The notes beneath the pieces are model-generated. The model was not told the DNA's origin, did no database searches, and saw only the letters and a program-made list of their open reading frames with translations. From Beroe ovata (taxonomy: Eukaryota > Ctenophora > Nuda > Beroida > Beroidae), in assembly GCA_946803715.1 (NCBI GenBank), contig CAMPET010000123.1, positions 9,780-45,490 on the forward strand: a DNA stretch of 35,711 nucleotides, read 5' to 3'. Position numbers and translations under genes: made by a program. The first letter of the stretch is position 1; the number at the start of each line of letters is the position of its first letter. This document shows positions 1-12,800 of the stretch, piece by piece.

Positions 1-29
1 CCCCCCCCCCCGTTCTCCCCAGTACTAAC

Positions 30-2825
30 TTGGCTTGGAGTGCGAGTGCGAGTATCCCTGCTGCGAGGGGTGCTGCTGCAGAAGTCCCCGTGTGCCGGTA
101 CGTGCACTTGTTATGGACATCCGTCGTCACGATCTTGTGGTCCGTGTGGAATCCTGACGAGTAAGCGGACGCGAAGGTACACGCACACGATTCAGAGTAC
201 CAGGGCGATAGTCCGCTGCTTGATATGGCCGATATCCCGATTGTGTAGATACTGGATACGTATCCATCCAGGTTGCAGTCGTCGTTTATCCGTCCACCAT
301 TGCCACTCGCCCACACGAATATCGAACCTTTCCCTTTGCGGCCCTGAACAGGGGAATTGTTAGTGTTCACCAAATTACATTGACCTTGTAATTGAGGTCT
401 GATTAACGTCTAGTACTCGATTCGGTCCGTGGATATTCATAGTTCTTACATATTTAGTCCCGTCTTTTAGAGCCTTCTTAGTGCAATGTCCAGGCCCGTC
501 CACCGTCTTGCCGTCATCTTCAGGTCCCCAAGACATGCTGTAGATGTCAATGTGGTCACGTCTGTGCTCCAGCGAGAGGCATTCCACTGAGTCGGATATA
601 CTGGCATCCAGCATCCTTATCCCTGGTCAATGACAGATTTGTCATGCCATTATTGAATAATATGCCACTAAAATGAGGGCTGACGAATGATGATCCCTTT
701 CTTGTTCCCTCAATATATCTGTTACAGAGTTCATGTACCTCCTATGCTGGCCTCGAAAGCTGCACCCACCCCACACTTTGAGTTATTAGCCGAGGCTGCT
801 ACCTGCCCCGCACACCGTGTTCCGTGCCTGAAACAGTAAATTACAGGTGTTACACATTGGTGTTACACCTTGGTGTCACACATTGGTGTTACACATGGGT
901 GTTGCACATGGGTGTTACACATGGGTGTTACACATGGGTGCTACACAAGATGAAGATAAGCTTTCCAGCTCATACTGCTTGAGCTTCTATGATCGATCAT
1001 TATTGTTGAATAATTGCAAATGTGCAATATTTGGCTTCATAACAACCATTCCTTCCACAATTTGCTTCAAGAATGTGCTAGCACAGATTACAGACAAAAA
1101 TATGTGAGCTATATTTAAATGTATGAAATCTTTTGACGGTGAGCTTGCGAACAAGCTTTCGGACTGAACTCTTGTTTTAGCACAGAATATTCTAAAGCGG
1201 TGTTCTATTTACGGTATATTTTAAAATGACAGAGAAAATAACTCATGATGCTATCTACGTGACATTGCTATGATAACAAACGACAGGGTATGGCCAAAAC
1301 CGCCAAGTGCGACGTACTACTGGTTTTTTCTGGAACCTGGGTGAATGTGTCGGGACTTCGGTGCCCAACTATATCCGAGGATCATATTTGTGAAATGAAC
1401 TTAGATGCCACAATGACTCTTTAATGCCAATTCTCAAGAACTTACATCCACAAAAGCTAGGTACACCAACACATTGCTCCGCACAATAATGCTATGCGAT
1501 AACAATTCACACGGTGTTTTATAATACCCTCTAATTAGGGGAATGTGGTATTCATTGCTCCGAGTGGGCATCATTTGGTCCCAGTACTCATCAGGAGCAT
1601 GTCTGGTGAACAACTCGTTACTATGATTACAGCTAAATAATACTACCAATACGCGCGCCGTGCGGTCTTGCTCATTGACAAGGGCCATATTTGGCTGATA
1701 GTTGTGTAAAATGATGGGTTTCCCTTGTCCAATCCAAACCACGTCCAATCAAATTGATGAAAACTCACGTGTTCTCGTAGTCGGCTTCCTCTGAAATCTG
1801 GGGTAGGGGGTCTGGGTCCTGGTCAGTGAAATCGTAGCTTGCTTCCTTGTCCCAGTTGTCCTTGAGATCATCGTGCGTGTGCTCCACACCTGTAACACAG
1901 ATTAGTTACCATGTGGGTAATTACATAACCAGTAACTTGTGGGGTAACAAATTCATTCTAATGATTGGATATATTTTCCCCTACTTCTATTTAAGCTATA
2001 ATACTTCGATACAGAATGGGATGAAGCAACCTACCTACCATCATCGAGGATAGTGACCACCACGCCTTTGCCGGTGAAGCCCTGTTTCCATGCTCCTTCT
2101 ATGTTCATGTCCAAGCGTAGATTGTTCCTCTGGATAGGGGAGGGAGATTTTCAAACACTTCTTATTATGTTTTCTCCTTAGCAATAGCAAGAATTATATG
2201 GTTTTCTCATTTTTTATGATTTGCTCATTTCATATAATTTTCTCATTTTTTCGCCCAGTTTGAACCAGGGGTGTTCCTATGGTTTCCCCTTTCCAGATTG
2301 CCATAACACGTGTACTCACATAAAACCACTGGTTAGGGTACTCAGGATCGTTGAAGTTATCGCAACACGTGCTCGGATTGAACCCCCGTGTTTTTCGAAC
2401 CAGAGTTCGCACTTTCTCCACAAAGACCACGCCCTTTTCGTGGTACAGCGAGTTCCGGATATCATGTTCCATTTCCTTCTCTGATCTGTAGCCATGTCGA
2501 CTGGAGCTCCGTCTTTGTCGGGTTTTGAAGTTGTCGTCTGTTTGCAACTCGAATATTTGATTGAGTTGGTCTATCTGAAAATAGATTGGGGCTAAGACCT
2601 CCTCGATTCCCACAGGAAAGATTTGGCCGGAAACTGGAAAAGTAGACATATCATGCTACCCATTGCTGAACTCACTCTTCGTTTATATATGAGGTTATGC
2701 TTTCTGGCGATTCTTTTAGCGGCTCTCGCACCCCCATATTTGATATCAATGAGCCAGCTCATCGAACCATCACAAGACACAAAGAAATTGAAAAACAAAA
2801 TTAAAATATAACCTAGTAAATTCAT
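30..2825 (-). CDS. Proprotein convertase (furin/PC1-like subtilase), 5' seven exons, 3' end off the window
   Basis: Ca-dependent serine endoprotease of the kexin/furin family (S8B) that cuts precursors after basic residues in the secretory pathway. Exons on the minus strand, all with GT-AG borders and compatible phases: 2825-2676, 2574-2320, 2129-2039, 1889-1769, 827-739, 622-450, 343-30. They give about 397 residues. Residues 1-20 look like a signal peptide ([20 protein letters not shown]). The prodomain runs to RKTR at 110-113, the likely autoprocessing site, with an inner RQRR at about 69-72 where furin has its second cut. Catalytic residues are Asp164 (LDDG), His207 (HGTRC), oxyanion Asn308 (WASGNGG) and Ser381 (HTGTSAAAP). 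The oxyanion Asn argues against PC2, which has Asp. The frame is open upstream to 2960, but only the Met at 2825 places the hydrophobic stretch at the N-terminus. The end of the S8 domain and the P domain are beyond base 30. The family is certain; the paralogue (furin, PC1/3 or PC5-like) is not. Confidence 0.93.
847..947. repeat. 13-bp minisatellite in convertase intron
   Basis: Nearly eight head-to-tail copies of a 13-bp unit like gtgttacacatgg, with a few substitutions. It lies in the 828-1768 intron of the convertase gene and starts about 20 bp upstream of that intron's 3' splice site on the minus strand, so it covers the zone where a branch point is expected. Confidence 0.85.
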
Positions 2826-3046
2826 TGCTAAATCTGAAAAAGTTTGGTTTGTTAGACTTCGATATCTGAATTGCAACCAATGACAAGTCAAGATAATAAC
2901 TCGAGCCAGCAAGACAACTTCGTTTTCCAGCGAGATAGGGAACGGCAAACCCGAACTCATCTTTCACTACATGAAAAGCGGACTACGAGCAGGGACGTAA
3001 ACTACCGCAGAGAAATGCAATCCCGTGACGTGTGTATATATCAGGC

Positions 3047-3078
<32 letters not shown>

Positions 3079-3083
3079 TTCAN
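3047..3083. repeat. TG microsatellite ending at an assembly N
   Basis: About 15 TG units run from 3047 to 3076. A single N follows at 3083. A lone N next to a microsatellite is typical of a joined gap or an unresolved base, so the local length should not be trusted. Confidence 0.85.
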
Positions 3084-3094
3084 TCAAAAATATC

Positions 3095-3228
3095 TAGCCC
3101 AAAAAAAACCGAAAAAAACCAAAATAAACCGAAAAAAACCAAAATAAACCAAAAAAAACCAAGCCCGACCCTGATTTTCCATTCTTGGGCTAGGTTTTTT
3201 TTGGTTTTTTTTGGTTTTTTTTGGGCTA
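3095..3228. repeat. Foldback inverted repeat of A8CC / GGT8 units
   Basis: The left side is tagccc followed by repeated aaaaaaaacc-like units. The right side is repeated ggtttttttt units ending in gggcta. The two arms are complementary around a short centre near 3165-3185, so the whole segment can fold into one long hairpin. It lies just right of the TG tract and the N. It is not coding; open frames through it only spell Lys/Pro or Phe-rich low-complexity peptide. Confidence 0.8.
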
Positions 3229-6200
3229 CAAACCCCCCAACTACTGTCTTTGCCGCGGCAATGCCGATCATTGAGTATGACACAATGCGGCTTGTTATTG
3301 CAATAATGCAATCAGCAATAGCATGACACGAGATATATGAAAGAGAGAGGGGGGTATGGTCTGTGCTGGAGCGTGGATCTCTGGAAAGTGAAAACCAGGA
3401 AAATGTCTTTTATGTCTACCGTATTTTCCTGGAATTGGCCGTTTGCGCCCTGCGGTTTAGTAGTGAACTCGTGTCAAGTACCGCTATAATAATATGCTGC
3501 AATTCAATCAGTTATCGGATTAAGGGTGTAAAAATGGCGTAATTTTTCCTATATCCGGGGGCCATTATTCATCATCGAGGTGATTGTGTCATTCAAAACT
3601 ACGTTCCATGGCCTGCGAATTTTCTAACGTTCCGTTAAATAGAAACAAAAACACATGAGATATTTCGATTTAAAAACAATAATCGTCAAAAATTGAAACC
3701 ACCAGACTGAATTCCCAGAAGTTCTCATGTTAGGGCACGCGGGATTCCGGATTTTCTGGCGAAGTCACAACTACGAGACGAAGTTATCAGATACTGCACT
3801 GATAGCTGCTACGCTCGTCGGCGAAATCTGAAGCACGGAGTGACCCATTGCGATTCTAGAAGATTCTATTTTTAAACAGACGTGTTTCATTTACGTATCA
3901 TACGTGTTGCCACACAATCAATCAATTCAATGCATTCAATGTGTTACAGCTCAAGTTGGTGACACTGTGTAAGAGCGCAGTCATGTGGAACAAATAGTAC
4001 GTGTGTGTACGTGTACAGTGAACTACAGTGACCTGCAAATGCACTTAATATGGTTTTATGGGTGTCCACGACGCGCGCAAATTCACGGTGCGTGAGCCCC
4101 ACGGAGGTTCAGGATAAAAATAGCAAGTTTTAAACAGATTTATCGGTATGGGAGACTAGCACACGTGCTGATATTTACACTCTAAGGTCACATGCGCTCG
4201 AATAAACGGCACTTGATTCGCAAGCTCTTGCAGTCATATGTTAAGCACTTTGCTGTTGTGCCATAGCAATCAAGGTCCAAACATGTGATCAAATAGATCT
4301 TTTTTCGTCTAGAAAGTGTTCCAATGTTCTTATTTACCAACCATACAATCTATAGTATAATACACTGAACTGCTGGCCAGCAGAACACCAGCAGAACTGT
4401 AGAAATAGCACAAGATGGAGAATCAGTCATGCCCAGTTACACTGGAGTTCAAATTGATCAACATATTAAGTTGCTAATTACCCTGGGAAAAACAGCTAAT
4501 TACCAGGTGAGAAACGGCTTGACAATAATTAAGGGTCGAGTAGGTAGTTGTAGACCTTATTCATGTTCAACTCGAAAAGCCAAATGTATTCCAGGAAATT
4601 GTGTGTTAGATGATTGGTCACACTACTATCAGACACAAAACTATCGGGGAATGCAGATTGCAGGGTACCTATGGAAATTGATTTTTCAAAATTTGCTAAA
4701 ACCTCTTTCATGTTGTATCTCTATGACCCGTCTAATCCAAAAATATGTGAAATATGAGCGCCTATATAATACTTTGATTATCAATCAAGACCAGCCAATA
4801 TTTGAATATTTGGAAACTTGTCGATTTTTCGCTCATTTTCATTCCCGTAAAGGCATGCTTATGTGATTGAAATCCGTTGCGATACGAGAAACAGTCTTTG
4901 ATAGAAAATACTTTCTTCAGATAAAAAAGGGAAAATATTACTAAAGATGCAGGCCAGCATAAGGTTGGAAAATTGCATGGAATCTCAACTTGTTATCAAT
5001 TTAACGACAAAATCAACTGAAAATAAGACGTGTTTCCGGTCAAATGGCCATGAAACTAAAAAACTCTATAATGATGCTGTAGGGTCATCATGATTGACCC
5101 TGGTAAGTTAATGACTGCTAATTAGGTGGCCACTTGAAATGGGAGTGATCAGTGATGACCAATCAACACCACACCCTATATCATGACCTCGCGTTATTAT
5201 CACACCACAGCGGGTAACTTAGTGTGTAGCTAATTACCAGTTACTGGCACGCCTCTAATTGTTAGTGCAATTGTTAGTGCAAATGCAATGAGTAGCAGTT
5301 ACTGGCACGCCTCTAATTGTTAGTGCAATGGGGTACCGATTTTCACTCCATCGCTAGATTTGGCACGAGTTTTCTCCATTATGTACGATGAGTGTATTAT
5401 TCAAAGCGCAAACCTACACCAAAAATCCAATTCCACTGCGACAGAAAAATAAGAGGAGACCTAATAAGCATCATATTATCATAGGATGGGCATCGATATG
5501 TTGGTAGGGTTTTGCATAAATTGGGTGAACTTGCAAGATATCGACTGTAATTCCGGCGCATGTGTAAAAAATAATGTCGCCGTGTACGATAGAAAATCTA
5601 TGTGACTGGTCACCGACATAGGTGAGGATGGGGGGACATGTCGTGGATATATATCTTGTGACGTGATGTTCTTTATGTAGGAGCAACAGCCTGATTACGT
5701 CAATTATGCTTGCACTATACTAATCTACTGACCGGATAGTCACATCACAGGCTGCTTTTTCTTGAAATGAAATGACATAATCGATTACGTTATAAGCAAT
5801 GAAGTACAGGTAATCCAATAAATGATCAATGTAATATCATCGTTCTAATCAAAAGTACTTAATTGTAGGTCCAAATGATTCATGTGGCTGGAAACACCAC
5901 AACTTCAAAGCACTCTAGGATTGACTGACGCACCTCAAAACACCAACAAAAAATACCTCATATTCTCAGCACAAACCGGCCATGCTCCAATTGTGCTGCG
6001 TATGTGACTATAACTTGTGCCTGTGACTATACGACATACGTGATTATTGCAACGGGAACAACGCTCTCAAACGAGCACGGATTGCGGCTCTCTGCAGGCA
6101 GTCAAACTACTCCTGACAGACAGCCCTGTAAGTGTATGGATGGTCTACGCAACAATTACAAAACAAATAACCATGCCCTGCTCCAATCTACCGACTCTGG

Positions 6201-6640
6201 CAACCGGCCGGAATAGATGCATTTTTTGGGAAAATATGTCGTGATTATAAAAACAGGATGATAAAATGTGTCCGCTCTGCTCGAATTGTATATATTGATT
6301 TCTAACTGATTCAATAAGGTGTCAGCAGCTAGACAGTTGATTACACTATTCCCCGAAATTTGGCGTATGATTCTACCCATACCCGGTACACGGGGCATCA
6401 TGGGTAGACCGATCGGAAAACCCAGAATAGGAGTCTATATAGACACAACAGCGATGATTATGCTTGACTTGAGACAATAGGCTAGACAGTCTTGCACAAA
6501 GGTCCTGTTACAGGCTTCGCCAGTCTGGGTCTAGTCTAAAGTCATGATTGATCAGGTCTAAATTTCCATTCGATTTTGTGTTTTCAATAGCTGTTATCGA
6601 ATTATTATATTTCTAACCAATAATGATATGATATGATTAG
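3229..6640. other. Intergenic DNA, no supported gene
   Basis: No exon with a convincing frame, splice borders and protein-like sequence was found on either strand. The longest open frame, about 145 codons at 4429-4866 on the plus strand, has no recognisable motif and AT-rich random-looking composition. The only structure I see is the duplicated 34-bp segment at 5238-5329. Confidence 0.5.
5238..5329. repeat. 34-bp direct repeat pair
   Basis: Two identical 34-bp copies at 5238-5271 and 5296-5329, starting cagttactggcacgcctcta, are separated by 24 bp. The spacer itself holds a third partial piece (tgttagtgcaa), so this looks like stepwise tandem slippage rather than target-site duplication. Confidence 0.8.
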
Positions 6641-6642
6641 GT

Positions 6643-6800
6643 ATGGCTAGGTTATGTCTACCGGTGACCATGTTAATGGCACGAGGCGGTGGATGGCGAC
6701 GCTGCAATTATACGCCAGATATCACAGCTTCAGATGAACTATCAGATATGAACTATCATCAGTTGCATGATACAACGGGAGATCCCTACAAACTGATGAG
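6643..6800 (+). CDS. Doubtful coding exon, possibly sulfatase C-terminal-like
   Basis: An open frame of 52 codons starts at an ATG two bases after a possible 3' splice site (gattag at 6635-6640) and runs into a strong donor, AG|gtgagt, after 6800. Its end reads MNYHQLHDTTGDPYKLM, which resembles the Y-x-L-x-x-DP-x-x-x-N ending seen near the C-terminus of several sulfatases. I found no partner exons on the plus strand on either side. It could be a lone exon of a gene I failed to resolve, a pseudogene piece, or chance. Confidence 0.25.
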
Positions 6801-9800
6801 GTGAGTTTCACACAAAGAGCAAATCCTAATTTCTTAAAGTAGAAGTCATGTTTTAGCACGATTCTGTGCAACCACTATGGGGGTACTTATTTGAGTGAGA
6901 CCCTTATTAGAAGGGTCAAGTTACTTTCCAGCTGGGTAATTAACTGTTGACATCTGTGTTTGAAGTCTCTTTGTCTATATCTAGTATCCCTACTCAACTA
7001 AGATTCTTCATTTCCATTCTCCATTATTGGAAACAATGTTTTCAAGAAACTTGCTCATCATTTGTTCAAGTTGAACCCGGTTTAGTTGTGGTTATAGTCA
7101 TTCTTTCAATTAACCCCCTCGGCCCTCCTAATTGAAAACAAGAACTACAGCTGATACACGAATGACATGTATATGCCATCTGAAGTGTCTTAAGCTGTGA
7201 TCAGGCCTCGAAGAGATGGTGAGAATATGTGCAAGTTGCGCGCGCGCCACCACGCTGCTCCCTGCCAAAGTACAATTCTCCCGAGCAAAAGTGACTAAAT
7301 TCGATTAGAGACGTGATACCTAGCATTATATTTATCAGCGGTTGTCCGAGCAACCAACTGGACTGCAGTTCTCAGAGCGCCCCCATTAATAATGTTGTTA
7401 TGGTAACATGCGGTAAGCATTTTATTCTCCTACCTCGCTGTGGTTTTGTGTTTCTTCCATCGTCTGATCACCTGTGATAGTGCTCTTCATTTGATACATA
7501 GTTGTAGTTTGATTTATATTGACAACTGATCGTGGCTGTTTTATGTTAGCTTGTAAGTTGATATCGGGCCATGCTAGCTTGTTCAGTATTCGGTCTAATC
7601 ACTAATGTGATAGTGTGACTGTGTGTACGTGGGTTACATGTGAGGCATGTGACCCTGTGTCCTACTGTTGTATGCTTTGACCCATCGTTGTTTGCTAGGA
7701 AAGATCAAAATCTCTTCGAAAAACTAAATCTACTCAAATCAGGACAACGAAAGCAAGTCCAACAAATGATAGTAGGTTCACAGTAAAGACTTCTCCGTAG
7801 GTTTTCCCATATTTGATTCGCAAGGATTGCTTGCGAAGTACAATCACACCCTAGGGACACACCTTTCCTCAACACCTATCGTTAGAACGCTTAATAACGT
7901 TTGAATCATGATGCAATCATGATGAGTCCTCCCTACATTTTCCGTATTATGAAGGGGAGTTTTTTAAGCCAATTCTAGTGTGTGACAAGTAAAAAATCAT
8001 TACTCTGTTCATCCCTATAGTGCTGCTGAATAGAATGAATCATATAGGAGCATATTTCAGCTATGTTGTTGCTGCCGACACCAGAGTGGTTGTTTGGTTG
8101 CTTGGCAACGATGAATATATGACATGTTAATGGTTCATGGTTGGAGCAGTATTTTCAATTAACACGTACATCATTTGGAGCAACCAATCATCTTCCCATA
8201 TCTGCAGGAGCTCTTCACTTTGCCTTGCTGCCAGTACTACCACTCGATGTTTTCATTAGAATAAATCATTAAATCGGTGATAGCTTCAAATTGATCAAAT
8301 CTCGATACGTTTTCACCCAATCTCATATGCAAGATCTCGGTGGTTTGTTTATTACGTGTCAATTTCTTACGAGGATTTCCAGCATATTATATGCAGAGTT
8401 TCACTATCGGCGGCTTCCCGTTATCGGTTCTAGCTCTGGTCATCTGCCACAAAAAACCTACTCCCTGATCTTACATTGTATCTCTGTATTTTGCACTTTT
8501 CCATTCCTACTACCCTGCTCAATTTTGCACTTTTCCATTCCTACTACCCTGCTCAATTTTACACTTTTCCAATCCTACTACCCTGCTCAATTTTACACTT
8601 TTCCAATCCTACTACCCTACTCAAGTAGGCAATGCTTGTCTCTCCCTCTCTGATAGGTACGTGTCTGAAGAGTAACATGAGTTACTCTACTGTGTGCGTG
8701 TAAACATTGAACACAGCTGCGCTATGTCGATGATGCCAAGCTGTGACTAGGTATAATGATGTGAGAATTTGTGGGGGTGTGTAATAGACTGTAGAGGTGC
8801 GTGTCTGGAGGTGTGCACACACGTCGCGCTTATTAATGATTTGTAGTGACGCACACTTTTCATCGCTCGAGAAAAACAACGCACACTTTGACTATCTCTT
8901 CTGCATAACGCACACATTTCGGCTAAAGTAATCGATTCCTCTTGGATAAGGTTGAAGGCGTTTGATGCCGTATCTCATTCTACTTCTAGATGATCATCAG
9001 GGGAACTTTAGGTTGTCTAATATGCTTCGATTCCCTTCTCCCGTCCGGTAGCAAATATATTGCGTTGGCCATTAATTGTTGATGTGAAAAGCTGAATAAG
9101 TAAAACCTTGTTGGTCGGGTTGTATAACCTTGTTGGTCGGGCCCCCCGTGTCAAACTGTCACCATTGATCGCTGCGACAAATCTCTCTAAACTCACACGT
9201 GTGCGTGTGTTCCGTTCATCGGATACAGTATAGTAATACTCGTAGCGTGTGTGTGTGTGTGCGTACGTCATGCGATATTATTTGTGTAGTGTTTGCTTGT
9301 ACACAACAATTTGTTTCTTTTGTCACCTCTGATGAGCAGTGGATTGCTACTTGTCCATTGCACCAGCAGGTCAGCCTAGCGTGCACTTTGCACTTTAATT
9401 GGCACATTGCTATGGACGCGCCATCAGCTGTAATTACATTGACGTGTGTTGTTCCGTTGATTCTTTAGCTATATTCGTGTTCTTGCTACACATGTAAACT
9501 TATATACCAACCTAGAAGTCTGAAGGAGGCTTAAAACAGGGCCTACTGGAGACATTTTAGGCGTTCTGTAGATTATCGACTCATAGATTTTCCATTTACC
9601 ACCTTACCATTCACGATGTTAATTGATTGCCATTGTTCATGTTTGAGAGCGTTAAGGACTAGCTGCTTGACGAAACTTAACTAGCTTTTAATCGCTAAAC
9701 TTTAGTTGCTTTTTGTGTTTTTCAAACATGAACTTCATTAACAGCACTTCAAAAAAAGCTCTGAATCCAGCTAATCAAAAATCCTGCAGGTATTTTGTAA

Positions 9801-9895
9801 CCCTGAGTTTTCCATCTTTCACAGGAAGTCGAGGCAGAGGTTGACGTCAGGGGATCGGGGTCGTTTAAAAAGTGGTTGTTGGTTGAGTGGTTGCC
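6801..9895. other. Intergenic DNA, no supported gene
   Basis: Apart from the 34-bp tandem repeat at 8487-8622, a short duplicated ccttgttggtcggg near 9103-9139 and a short GT tract near 9247, I see no exon or RNA gene here. The promoter and 5' UTR of the EF-hand gene probably lie at its right end. A possible 3' splice site (ctttcacag) at about 9822-9830 suggests a 5' UTR intron. Confidence 0.5.
8487..8622. repeat. 34-bp tandem repeat, 4 copies
   Basis: Four contiguous 34-bp units at 8487, 8521, 8555 and 8589, each built around cttttccattcctactaccc. Copies 1 and 2 are nearly identical, and copies 3 and 4 share tacac for tgcac and caatcc for cattcc. This suggests a duplication of a two-unit block or successive unequal exchange. 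Any open frame across it is repeat-driven. Confidence 0.9.
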
Positions 9896-12800
9896 ATGCC
9901 AACCAGACAACCTCCTAGGAGACTCAACTCTCTGCCACAGCAGAAGAATGATGAAATGGGTGAGCGAGAACATGCATTTATGAGTTGAACTGAATTGTGT
10001 GTAGTCTGCGCTGTGTCATACACCACAAAAAACGTTGGAGAAAAGGAGTCAGGCGTCAATGCAAGATTCGTGGTCCTCATTGTCTAGGGTCCACGATTAA
10101 ACAAAGACTTGACTCAAATTTGCACGCAATAATTATCGGTACCTAAATGACTTATTACACAGCTATTAAGACTATTAGCTATTCTAAGTTCTCTATAATT
10201 ACCATTTAATATCACTTCTCTCCACACTGTGGCTATAATTAGCCCCCTCTCCTCCGCACAGGTATATCAATCAAGGGAAGTTCCGAGATCCTGAAGAGGA
10301 ATGACGGTGCGGCGTGCCGTACTCCGGTATTCAAAGCACACCCTCTCACCCCACCCCCGCCATGCACACCACGTATCACAGTGGGGGATGAGCCGAGGAG
10401 GAAAGTAGATCAGGAGGAAGGAAGCGGAGGAATTACGTCACGACCCCACAGCGCCGTGAGGAGGCTGGGTGAGTGTAGGTTGAGTGAGTGTCTCTACTCT
10501 GTAGTGTGAGTGTCAAAAGCGTGAGTGTAGGTTGAGTGACTGTTTCTACTCTGTAGTGTGAGTGTTGATAGGGTGAGTACTCACCTTATTAGAGTGAGGA
10601 GTGGTGTGAGTGTCTCTACTCTGTAGTGTGAGTGTTAATAGGGTGAGTGTCTCTAATTTTAAGATTGAGTGTTGATAGCGTGAGTGTAGGTTGAGTGAGT
10701 GCCTCTACTCTGTAGTGTGAGTGTTGATAGGGTGAGTGTAGGTTGAGTGAGTGTCTCTACTCTGTAGTGTGAGTGTTCATGGGGTAAGTGTAGCTAGAGT
10801 GATGGATGGTGTTCGTGTCTCTACTCTGTAATGTGAGTGTAGATAGGGTGAGTGTAGGTAGGGTGTGTGTTGATGGAGTGATTGTTTTCACTCTGTAGTG
10901 TGAGTGTAGTGTGACTGTTGAAAGGTTGACTTAAAAACACGGGATGGATACAACACCATTTGCAACACCACGATACGCATATGTTCAATCGTCCCGTACT
11001 ACTTTTTGGCACAATTGCACTATGAATCCTCTCCTGGATGTATTCCTGCTTCCATTTCGGCTCGGTACGAACACTTGACCCCCAAGTTCCAGGTGACATC
11101 ACCGTCCCGACAATTGAGGAAAGCACTGCCGATGTACTGGAGATGACGCGACATTCCCGACTCAAGAGACGAGAATCGGTCGATGTTGAGAACATCAAGA
11201 ACTGTGAGTCTGTTTTATACTTAGTAATGTGTAAAATACAAGTTGAAAATTGGAGAATATGTGATGTTTCTCATTGTAAAAAGTTGAGAAAAACTAGAAA
11301 AATAATTTCGATATTTTTGGTAGACTTAGATATTTGACTGGTGGATTTGATGTTTAGCTCTTGCTCGGATGTATGTCAATTTCTCTCTGCTCATGCAATG
11401 TGCGTTGATCATGATTGCTCGTGAAAGCATGGTTTTCTCTAACGAACACCTCACCACGTTCGCTAAATATTCCACTCATTTTCACTCAAATAGTCGGCAT
11501 TCCCCTACACCTCTGCTTGTCATTGTTTCTCTGTAAATGAGAAAACAGATCATCTCTCTACTTGTGAATTTCATCGTACTCATTGTGTATCGTGTTTGCT
11601 CGGAGTTGGATGTTATAATAGTGGATGAATGTCAGTGGATGCAGTTTTAACGCACGCGGGCTGCTTTAGCCCATGTTTATTATGATGGATATGTTAGTGT
11701 ATGTTAGTGTGTTGATCGAAGCCCGCCACGCGTAGGACTAATCTTTTCTAAAGTGTTTGCAGGTATTATGGCGGGTGGCGGCGGCGGGGACATCGGACTT
11801 CCTGCTACCAGGAGTGTGGCTTGTAGCCCACTATCGGTGAGAGCCTTGCTAAATGAAGCGTCCCAGTTTGTGATATATGAACTGTCACAATCGGTTGTGA
11901 AATTGTCATGTGCAGAGAAAACTGAACTGCCCTGAAAATCGTCACATTCACCTGCAGAACTGGAGTCACATGTCAGAAGACCTGTTGGAGCATATCTCAC
12001 AACGCGTGGCTACCGAACAGCAAATGAGTGTCGGATCTAGGAACTCGCTGCGTGACCCACCGCGCCCTGCAACTGGTATCTTGTCTGGTGCTGGCCAGGT
12101 GCCAACGCCACTGGGTCACGTGATAGCTGGGTCGTCAAGGAAACAAACTCCGCAAGCGCTGTCACGCCCTTCTTCCCGAGCATCAGCAAGCCTGAGTGCT
12201 GTGAGTATGTCGGTTCCAACGTGTATCATAAATCATTACTCATGATCACACATATACTCAAACATCACGCATATTCTCACACAAGTTTATTTCTGCAGTT
12301 GAAGTGTGAACGACCCAGGACTTCAGCTAGCATACGATCAACATTAGCAGCAAGCTCCAGCAGGAAGAGGCCGAATACAGGCCGGTTAACACCCGGCTCT
12401 CGGCCCCCATCTTCTGTAGGAGGGGGTAATGTTGTTGAACAAGTGGTGTCGCCCCCAACGGTGGTCGTCGGTAGACCTCCCAGTGTAGCAGGAGGTCGAC
12501 CACCCAGTGCCAGACCACCTAGTGCAGCCGGGAGTGGTCGACTATCGACTACTGGTGCTAGACCAGGGAGTGGTCGCCCAGCGAGTGCATGGTCACGTGA
12601 TGTCAACTCGTTTAGGGAATCTCTCTCCGAAACAGGGATATCTCTACCTCAGAGAGCTGTGGAAAAACTCATGACATCGTGAGTTTATATCATCCTTAAA
12701 CCCTGCAAATACCATTTCATATCCTATTATTATCATATCTCATCACTAACTGTGAACATCGATCTCGTGTTTGTTACTTGAGTTCCGAGTGGTTGCTAAC

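Noticed and set aside
40-363. Plus-strand open frame of 107 codons
   Set aside because: It is exactly antisense to convertase exon 343-30, which carries clear family motifs on the minus strand.
1434-1748. Minus-strand open frame of 104 codons inside a convertase intron
   Set aside because: Reads somewhat protein-like but has no known motif. It lies between exons whose phases join without it, so it is intronic; a transposon remnant is possible but unsupported.
4429-4866. Plus-strand open frame of 145 codons
   Set aside because: AT-rich, no motif, no signal peptide or splice context; length is within chance for this composition.
8487-8622. CRISPR-like array of 34-bp repeats
   Set aside because: Units are contiguous without unique spacers, in an animal genome; it is a simple tandem repeat.
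11704-12606. Several antisense and alternate-frame open frames over the EF-hand exons
   Set aside because: They arise from GC-rich, Pro/Arg/Ser-coding repeats on the true strand.
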